Shown piece after piece: positions 56,052 through 64,000 of a DNA stretch of 64,000 bases. The notes beneath the pieces were generated by a model. That model was not told the origin of the DNA. It made no database searches and saw nothing but the letters and a program-made list of their open reading frames with translations. Source of the DNA: Galeopsis tetrahit. Taxonomy: Eukaryota > Streptophyta > Magnoliopsida > Lamiales > Lamiaceae. The stretch lies in the NCBI GenBank assembly GCA_963675135.1, contig OY776120.1, positions 60,570,063 to 60,634,062 on the forward strand, read 5' to 3'. How positions within the stretch are numbered: position 1 is the stretch's first letter; each line of letters opens with the position of its first letter. The position numbers and the translations under genes are program-made.

Positions 56052-56924
56052 TGTGTGGGGGGGAATGGTATCTAGTGTTTAAGTAAAAAACAGAACAATG
56101 TTACACTGAATGTTGTGACAATTAGTATAGCATTAACTCTAACAGAATACAAAAAGTAAACACAGTACACAGCGGAAGTCTAAAACACTAAACACAATAC
56201 GAACATAATAGAATAATTTTTAACATAGATTTCATTAATAACAAAACCTATGCTAAGCCTTACGGCGAAACAATAACTTAGTTCCTAAGTTATACACAAA
56301 AATGTCGTGTGAAATGTCTCAGCAATTACTTCAACATTCCACAAACAGAAACTACGATCGAGGCAGGTGCCTGAATCTGTAAATAGACTTAAGTGTAAGA
56401 ACACCGTCTAAAGAACTAATCTGATCTATGATTCACTCTCACTCAATACAAGATTAGAACTAAGTACACTGGAAGGTGTGGTATCCCTCGGCGTACGTTA
56501 AACGATACAACTACTGGCCATAACTCCGAACTAGGGTTGAACTCTCAAGAAGGTGTTACTCGAATAGTGCATAATTTGAAATGAAAGACTCCTGCGGTAT
56601 TTATAGAGAAATACACAGCTTCTAGATCCTTCCATTATGAGATCCTATTTTTTAGGACCTCAACCTCCATGATCTTTCTAGATCCTTCTGCCATCTTCCA
56701 GGTCGTTCTACAATGCTCTAAACTCTTCTAGCACGTTCTACAACATTCTGGACTCTTCCATGTTCCAGACTCTTGTAGAACCTTCTGGAATCGTTCCTGA
56801 ATGTGAGAGCATTTAGTACAACATTTAATGTAACATATCAGAAAAGACTTAGAATAAATCAAGGAAGGTCAAATGAAGATGTTGTTGATAATGTTAAAGC
56901 ATTTAAGAGTTAACAACATCTACA
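56052..56924 (-). repeat. 3' LTR of element F
   Basis: 873 bp. On the minus strand it starts TGTAGATGTTGTTAACTC and ends ccattcccccccacaca. Its first 300 bases match the remnant at 1-315. The C-run close to the LTR end recalls the longer C-runs in E, G, H, I and J. Confidence 0.85.
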
Positions 56925-56940
56925 ATCTCCCCCAATTTGA
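56925..56940 (-). other. Polypurine tract of F
   Basis: On the minus strand tcaaattgggggagat immediately precedes the LTR start TGTAGATG. It contains a run of five G. Confidence 0.8.
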
Positions 56941-57615
56941 CCTTTCGACTACAACACACCTGATGCACATATATTTCTATACATACTCAGTATTATGTAT
57001 TTAGGTGAGTTGAACATCAAGTCTAAATACTAGTCAAGACAATACCTGTTGTAACCGTTGGATCAAATCAAAAAAAGATCAAGAATAATTTTACTAAGAT
57101 CCGTGCCATAAGATCAAAGTAATCTTATTTAAAACCAAAACAAGTATAAACAGTACACTTGTTTACAAAACATATAACTTTTACAAAAAAATCAAAGATT
57201 AAATCAGAGCATATAAGGGTATATACCAGATTAGTTCTAAGACTTATGTAAGACTCAAAAAACAAAAAAAAACTAAACAAAATAAACAGAGCAAAAACAT
57301 GAAAAAATAAAATAAAACAAGACATATTCATCATGCAATAAGCAATTAATGATAAGAAAACAAATTAAGCAAGAAGCAGTAATCAAATATCATTAGTGCA
57401 AACTAATTTAAGCAAGATAAATATAAACATCCTATCAACTAGAAATAGTAAATATTGTATCAGAATTAACAGAATTTAACTTAAACATAACATAATAACA
57501 AAAACAAAAGTAGGACTGAAAATGGCATGAATTGCTATAACAATAGCAGCAGCATCAAGGTCCTGCACATGTGCCATCTGTACTTCAGTACTCCCCCTGT
57601 CTTGCATCTTCTGTT
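56941..57615 (-). other. F 3' untranslated region
   Basis: A-rich on the plus strand, with many aaataaaa stretches and no supported gene. It lies between the extra ORF and the PPT. Confidence 0.6.
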
Positions 57616-59925
57616 CTAGATATCAGCATAGAGGATTTCCATATCCTCATCATCTTCAGCAGCATCTGCAAACTTGTCTTCATCAGCCTCCTCTGGTTCC
57701 TCAATAAAACAAGTTGAAGCAAAGAGTGCAACAACATTATTAGCAGCAGCAGTTCCTCCATTCTATGTAGCAGCATCAGGTACACCTCCAACTTCAGGAT
57801 TCAGCTCTTCAATAACAACTCCAGAAGTTCTAGCTGAAGTGGAAGGTGGTACTCCCCCTGTTGTAGTGGGAAGTAGCCTGGTCCACTTGTCTTTGATGAA
57901 TTGGAGTTCATCAATCTGGTCCTGTAAGTGCTGTAACTGCAATAATATAAAAGATCTGGGAACAGAGAACATGGTATCAAAATTACCACCAAAGTTCTCA
58001 GCATCTAGTGCAGCATTAGGTGCAGATGTGTTCTGTTCAGGTCTCTGTGCTGATGTGGGTTGAGGTTGAGGTTGAGCAGGAGCTGGTCTATGAGAAGAAT
58101 TTCCAGGATTGTGCAAGGGCAGATCTTTCACTCTTTCACCAATGAGTAAAGCAGGTGAAATGGTGTATAAAGGAACCTTACCTCTAAGAACTTCAGTCTT
58201 CTTAGGGCTAAAACCATGCATCTTCAAGTATGAACAAATAAGCATAGGGTATGGAAGGTTGCCTTTATCAGAAATGTCACCACTAAACTTCATCATGTGG
58301 TGGAAAATAGTAAATCCCAAGTTAAACTTCTTCAAAACCACTATCCTATAGAGCAAGATTGCTTGATCCTTTGTCACTTTGGTTGAGTTGGTGGAAGGTA
58401 TCCAATTATAAACTATCAATTTATGCAACACAGAATAAAGAGATGTAAGGTCCTTGGCCAACATTCCATTTTTCCATCTAGTCAACAAACCACCAGTCAT
58501 AGAAGCAGTAACAACATCCAAATCAGGTTCTTCATCATCATCAAGTACTGGTTCTATGCCTAAGAAGTCATTAATCAACTCTGGTGTAAATGGAACTATA
58601 CTCCCCCTAAACTGTATATTTCCATACCAACGGGAACTCCTCCTACCATTACTCTTCCTCAGACATGCATAAAATTCATACACCCAATCAGAAACAAATG
58701 TATCACACAAGTTCAGAGCTTTCATCAACTTTCTATCCTCTAAGAATTGAATTAAATTCTTACTCTCAAAATCAGAAGTATGAATTCTCCTTTCCATCAA
58801 CAGTTTTCTCCTAGACAACCTAGTTATCTTATCAACCAATCCATCAATATCAGAATCTACTTCAGTTTCGGAATTACCTTCCTCAGAAGTACTCTCTTTA
58901 AAGTTTGGTTCTTTCTCCTCCTCAAAACTGGAATCAGCTTCTTCTCCAGAGTTTTTGTCAGAGTCTGCACTACTTGAATCATCTCCATCATCAGGTTTTG
59001 GTGCTGGACCACTTGATTCAGCATTTGATGCAACATTCTTCTTCAGGGCTTGCTGCATATCCCTGAGACAAACCTCCATTTCAGAATCAGAATCATGTTC
59101 TGGTTCTTCAGGCATTGTTCGAACAACATCAACCTTTGCCTTTCCCTTCCCTTTTGGATCAGCCTTCTTTTTGGTTGGCTTCTCAATCACCACTTCTTCA
59201 TCGGATTCAGAGAATACCTGAATCGGTTCAGCAATATCACCACCTAGCTTCTTCTTCTTCCTCAAAGAGTCTGAGTAATCAACTCGAGTAAAAACTCGAC
59301 CTGATCGTCTTCTTGGAACTGGGCTCCTCTTTCTTTTCTTCTCTTCAGCATTCCTCTTGAAAGGAATCGGTTCAGAGTCCGACTTCGAGATGTCAGAGTC
59401 AGTTTTGTCGGATTCTTCAGCATCCTCCATTTGAGCGTCCTCATTGTCGGATGTCTCCGCATTCGACGGCTCCTTTGACTCAGCAACAGGGGACTCTTCG
59501 ATCTCCCTTTCGTTCTCCCCCATAGAGGCAGCAGTCGGGGCCTCTGTTTCAACATTAGGGCTCGGATTTTGGGGCTTTTTAGCTGTGGAAGAAGAGGGTG
59601 CAGTTGTGATGACTTCTTGGGTACGCAAGTAGTGTGAGATGTCAATAGACAAAACACCAATCGTGAGGATGGGTGGATTAGGTGATCTCATCGATTGAGA
59701 AAAATTCTCAACCGCCTGGCTCAACGCGGAGAGTGTAGCTTGGTTTGGGATGTGGATGGTTGTCGGAATAGTTGGAATGGGTGTGACGGTTGCGGCAGTT
59801 GGGGGTGAGTTTTCGTGTGAAGCAGCCATGGAAGCTAGAGTGTGAAGATTCGAGAGGGATGAAGATGACGGTTGTGAGTTGGGAGAGTTTGGTTTCTGTG
59901 AGTGGGATTTCTTATTTCCTGCCAT
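57616..59925 (-). CDS. Element F extra (env-like) ORF with late in-frame TAG
   Basis: Minus-strand ATG 59925 starts MAGNKKSHSQKPNSPNSQPS. The N-terminal 330 residues are Ser/Pro/acidic with basic clusters (KRNAEEKKRKRSPVPRRRSG). A folded domain follows (LCDTFVSDWVYEFYACLRKS, then GSIVPFTPELINDFLGIEPV, then KDQAILLYRIVVLKKFNLGF). It resembles the putative plant transposon protein domain (PF20167-like) and shares its layout with the N-terminal domains of D's and G's ORFs. A TAG at 57763-57765 is followed in frame by 48 more codons (NGGTAAANNVVALFASTCFI, then an acidic end) to TAG at 57616-57618. No membrane span or signal peptide. Function unknown. Confidence 0.85.
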
Positions 59926-60871
59926 TTAAACTCAAGAATTCGAAAAGAATCAACACAAGAATCGAGACACACAATTAGCTTATAACAAATCTGCAAAATT
60001 AATAATCAACTTACTCAATTAATTACAAAGCTTAGAAAAACATGAAATGGGAGTATTTATGTAGAGAGAGCTTAGTAGTTGGAATAATGTACGTGTGATT
60101 AAGGCTTGAATTAAAGAAAATTCTAGATTAAAAGGATAATGCTTCACAAATTCAGCCACAAGTAAAATCATGGGTGAGTTAGTGGGGTAAAATCTTAATT
60201 AATTAAATTAAGAATATTCTAGAATTAATAAAAAGAATAAAAATGTGTATAATTTGAAATAATAAAAGAACGTGGTTAGTATAATTATAAATAAATAAAA
60301 TAAATTCCCACAATTAATTAAATAATTACAACTTATAAAAATATAATTGAATCATGTAATGTTGTGCTCTAAGATTTGACATACACCTCAACATTGGTTT
60401 TTCACAGATTTTACCTATCCAATGTAGCCAATTTTTCAACATTTTTCTTTTCATTGCATTTCTTCTTTTTGTGCTACAGCATCTAATTCGTATTGATCCA
60501 TTGTTCCTGTAGAGTACATCGTAGAAGCGAACTCCGTGCCCCATACTTACTTAATGGATTACGAACCTCTTGATGTTTTTACCAAATTCACCTTTTGAAA
60601 AGAAGGCATCGTAGTAGCGAACTCCGTGCTCCATAGTTACTCAGTGAATTGGTATATCTTTTAGTCTGCTGTAACATTCTCAATTTTTTCAAGCTTTTGA
60701 GAGGTGTAGTAAATGTCTATTTTTGCACAAACAAATTTCAGATTCAAGAATATTTTACAAAGGAATTATTCAGCGAAAATAAGAAATAAATCAAATTTAT
60801 AATAACTATACCACCTTAGGCTGTTGTCCCAAATGCTACCGCATTTGTGACAACATCCTCTCAAGAATTAT
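59926..60871 (-). other. Noncoding spacer of F between pol and extra ORF
   Basis: Very AT-rich (60180-60360). It contains a diverged direct repeat: gcatcgtagtagcgaactcc at 60606 and its near copy at 60517, about 89 bases apart, each spanning roughly 45 bases. No ORF supported. Confidence 0.65.
60515..60651 (-). repeat. Direct repeat pair in F spacer
   Basis: Two copies of about 45 bases (60515-60560 and 60604-60650) share catcgtag(a/t)agcgaactccgtgc(c/t)ccata. They may be remnants of a tandem duplication upstream of the extra ORF. Confidence 0.75.
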
Positions 60872-63800
60872 TCAGATATTACACATACCAAGAGATTTCC
60901 TCAAAAATGAGAATCTCTCATGGTCAAGAGCCTTAGTAAAAATATCAGCATTTTGATTTTCAGTAGGCACATATTCCAACTTAACTATGTTCTTCTCCAC
61001 TAAATCTCTCATAAAATGATGTCTAATGCTAATGTGCTTAGTGAGTGAGTGTTGTACCGGATTCTTAGATATGTTAATAGCACTTGTGTTATCACAGAAA
61101 ATTGTGAGGATATTATTTTCAATTCCATAGTCATGAAACATCTTACTTAACCACAATAGCTGTGTGCAAAAACTTCCTGCAGCTATGTATTCAGACTCGG
61201 CAGTGGATTGAGAAACACAATTTTGTTTCTTGCTATGCCAAGACACAAGATTGTTTCCCATGTAGAAGCATCACTGTATCCAATCAATGTGTTGTTGGTG
61301 TCCTTAGTGTACCATATCCCTAGTTCACTTGTACCTGAAACATATCTGATAATCCTTTTCACTGCATTCAGATGAGATTCCTTTGGATTAGCTTGGTACC
61401 TAGCACAAACACACACATTATACATAATGTCAGGTCTACTAAAGGTTAGATAAAGTAAACTACCTATCATGGATCTATACAATGTTGGATCAACATCCTT
61501 TCCACCATTGTCTTTGCAAAGTTTCAAAGTAGAACCCATAGGTGTTTTCATTACTTTTGAGTTTTCAAGCCCAAACCGTTTCACTAAGTTTTTAGCATAC
61601 TTACCTTGAGAGAAGAAAATACCATCCTTACATTGCTTGATTTGAAGACCTAAAAAATAATTCAAGTCTCCAACCATACTCATCTCAAATGTGGCTGTCA
61701 TTGCTTCAACAAATCTGTTCAGCATTTTATCACAAGTTGAACCAAACACAATGTCATCAACATATATTTCAGCAATTAGTAAACCTTCTCCAGTGTGCTT
61801 AATAAACAAAGTCATACCGGCTTCTCCTCTAATAAATCCATACTCTAAAAGAAAGTCCGTAAGCCTACCATACCATGCTCTAGGAGCTTGTTTTAGACCA
61901 TACAATGCTTTCTTTAGTTTGTACACATGATCCGGGTATTGTGGATCTTCAAAACCTTTAGGCTGTTCTACATATGCTTCTTCATTTAATATGCCATTTA
62001 AGAATGCAGCTTTTACATCCATTTGATGTAGTTTAATATCAATAAAACATGCAATTGCTAGTAATAATCTAATAGATTCTATCCTAGCAACGGGTGCAAA
62101 AGTTTCATCAAAATCAATACCTTCAACTTGGGTGTAACCTTGTGCAACTAACCTAGCTTTGTTCCTAACAATGTTTCCAGACTCATCAGTTTTATTCTTA
62201 TAAATCCACTTTGTTCCAATGACATTAGTATTACTAGGTCTTGGAACAAGTGTCCAAACTTCATTTCTTTCAAACTGATTAAGTTCCTCATGCATAGCAT
62301 TTATCCAATATTCATCAGTTAATGCTTCATTCACACTTTTAGGTTCAATTTCAGAATAGTAACACTCAGCATTCACAATATTGCAAATAGAAGACATGCA
62401 TATTGTTCTTACCACATCTACCTTATTCGATCTTATTCTTCCTCTTGTTTGCACTCCAACTGTAGCATCGCCTATGATCTGGTCAGTAGGATGACTTTTC
62501 CCCATTCTTGAAGAAGGATTCGTTTTGGGAACATACTGATCATTCTGTGGAATTACAGCTGACTGTTCTGTAGATGTTGCTCCAGATGTGTTAGCATTTG
62601 GTGCAGCATTATCAGACTTCAGTGTATTCTCAGAATTGTCAGTGACTTGTGATATATCTTCTTCATCTTTATCATCTGTAGGACCTTTATCATCATCAAA
62701 CACAACATTAACAGATTCTTGAACAGTGTTAGTCCTAAGGTTATAAACTCTATAAGCTTTACTATTTCTAGAATAGCCTAAAAAGAAACCTTTATCACTT
62801 TTAGAATCAAACTTGTGAAGTTGATCCCTATCATTCAAAATATAACACACACAACCAAATACATGAAAATATTTCACACTTGGTTTTCTAACATTCAGAA
62901 TCTCATAAGGTGTTTGATTAGTACCAGATCGAAGATAAACTCTATTAATAATATGACATCCTGTATTCAATGCTTCAGCCCAAAATCTTTTAGAAAGACT
63001 TTTAGATAAAAGCATGACTCTTGCCATTTCTTGTAAAGTTCAGTTCTTTCTTTCAACAATTCCATTTTGTTGTGGAGTTTTAGGAGATGAATATTCTTGC
63101 AAGATACCTTTCTTATCACAGAAATCATTAAACATGTTATTTTCAAATTCCCTACCATGATCAGTTCTAATACGGCCAACTTTCAAGTTAAACACATTTT
63201 TGAACCTTTTATAGAGAACTTTAAAAGCAGCAAATGTTTCAGATTTATCTCTTAAAAACTCAATCCAAGTATATCTAGAAAAATCTTCTACCACAACTAA
63301 GGAATATCTCTTACCTCCAATGCTTTCAGTTTCCATAGGACCCATCAAATCCATGTGCAACAATTCAAAACATCGATGTGTAGAACAATGTGACAGCATT
63401 CTATGCGGCACTCTTACCTGTTTACCTTTCTGGCATGATCCACATACAATGGTATTCAGGAAGCTCAGTTTAGGTATTCCTTTGATTGCATCTGATATGA
63501 TTAGTTTCTTCATTGCCCTGTAATTTACATGTCCTAATCTTTGGTGCCATAAGACATTCTCATCATGTTTTGACAAATTTCATACATTAGTTCCAATAAG
63601 ATAACAGTTATCTGCAGACCTAGTACCAGTCATTACACAATCATCATCTTCATTAAGAACATAGCAAGACTCTTTGTCAAATTTTACATGCAAATTATCA
63701 TCACAAAGTTGACTAATACTAATCAGATTAGCAAGTAAGCCATCAACATGCAAAACATTTTTAAGCTTAGGAAAACCTTTAACATTCCAAGTTCCTTTTC

Positions 63801-63998
63801 CTATTATCTTTCCTTTTGATCCACCACCATATGTAACATTACCACCATTCAAGGTCACATAATCAGATAAGTAGTCTATTTGTCATGTCATATGTCTAGA
63901 ACAACCACTATCAAAATACCATAGACCAGGTAAACATGCTTTCAAGGATGTGTGAACAACATTACAGGTAACTTTTGGTTTCCATGCAGATTTCACAG
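60872..63998 (-). pseudogene. Element F pol, broken
   Basis: From right to left on the minus strand: GLWYFDSGCSRHMT, then TGA; VTLNGGNVTYGGGSKGKIIG; VLWHQRLGHVNYRAMKKLII with CGSCQKGK. The integrase core has MDLMGPMETES, IRTDHGREF and NGIVERKN. RT has YVDDIVFGS, and RNase H (HSKKQNCVSQSTAESEYIAA) ends KSLGMCNI at 60872. Stops are TGA near 63893, TGA at 63577 and TGA at 63037 (RKN-stop-TLQEM). RNase H has lost about 70 bases after GYSDAS near 61262, which shifts the frame. It is inactive as it stands. Confidence 0.93.
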
Positions 63999-64000
63999 AA

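Larger units (their letters stand above)
56052..64000 (-). mobile_element. Element F: minus-strand copia element with extra ORF
   Basis: Read on the minus strand the order is pol, a 720-codon extra ORF, PPT and 3' LTR (56924 down to 56052). The 5' part (gag, 5' LTR) lies past the right edge. The extra ORF after pol and the pol motifs suggest a SIRE/Maximus-type element of a different family from A-J. It interrupts H's pol. The left flank is taaaag; the matching right duplication is outside the window. Confidence 0.9.

Noticed and set aside
1..64000. Host protein genes, tRNA or rRNA genes
   Set aside because: Every sizeable coding stretch maps to a transposon domain or an extra transposon ORF, and I saw no tRNA cloverleaf or rRNA sequence. 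The tggtatcagagc sites are primer-binding sites, not tRNA genes.

Overview
The window is repeat-dense plant nuclear DNA, probably from a eudicot, and I see no host gene in it. Nearly every base belongs to LTR retrotransposons inserted into one another, plus one LINE fragment and one decayed DNA transposon. The plant assignment rests on four signs. The Ty1/copia elements have the tggtatcagagc primer-binding site and extra 3' ORFs of the SIRE/Maximus type. A Ty3/gypsy element has the two RNase H domains and antisense ORF of the Tat/Retand lineage. A pogo/Emigrant-like transposon is present. Nonsense codons of the CAG to TAG type fit plant CHG methylation decay. I name the elements A to J for reference.

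Left block (1-36251). A remnant LTR of the F family (1-315) is interrupted by copia element A (LTR 316-1614, decayed gag and pol to 4972). A is interrupted inside its reverse transcriptase by copia element B (LTR 4973-6413, gag). B's gag is interrupted by gypsy element C (7054-31902, target-site duplication CTAAT, two 701-bp LTRs). C is interrupted between protease and reverse transcriptase by copia element D (10286-23799, duplication CACAT, LTRs of 1483 and 1485 bp). D is the youngest and best preserved element, with gag, a pol frame of over 1060 codons and a 1050-codon env-like ORF. C carries gag, protease, RT, two RNase H domains and integrase, then a minisatellite array and a spliced-looking antisense ORF. 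After C, B's gag resumes (31903), is split again by solo LTR E (33219-35719, duplication GTGTT, itself hosting a pogo/Emigrant-like remnant), and stops at 36251.

Middle block (36252-48782). An inverted LTR fragment is fused to the interior of copia element G. G has a gag tail, a pol with several stops, and a long decayed env-like ORF interrupted by a reverse-strand L1 LINE fragment. A 3' LTR missing its last bases ends the element.

Right block (48783-64000). Copia element H has a shortened 5' LTR, gag and the start of pol, and is interrupted by two solo LTRs: I (51975-53709, duplication GACCA) and J (54174-55915, duplication AAAAC). H ends where copia element F, on the minus strand, begins at 56052. 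F shows its 3' LTR, a 720-codon extra ORF and most of pol, and runs off the window.

The genes make up retrotransposon life cycles rather than host pathways: gag forms the particle, protease matures it, RT/RNase H copies RNA to DNA, and integrase inserts it. Almost all are broken. The most unusual signals are four. First, a GT...TTGCAG segment of 23 to 32 nt at every readable gag-pol junction of the A/D/G/H type exactly restores the frame if removed. Second, an inverted repeat spans the PPT/LTR border. Third, C has its antisense ORF and hairpin-bearing minisatellite. Fourth, an LTR is inverted and fused to the interior of G.
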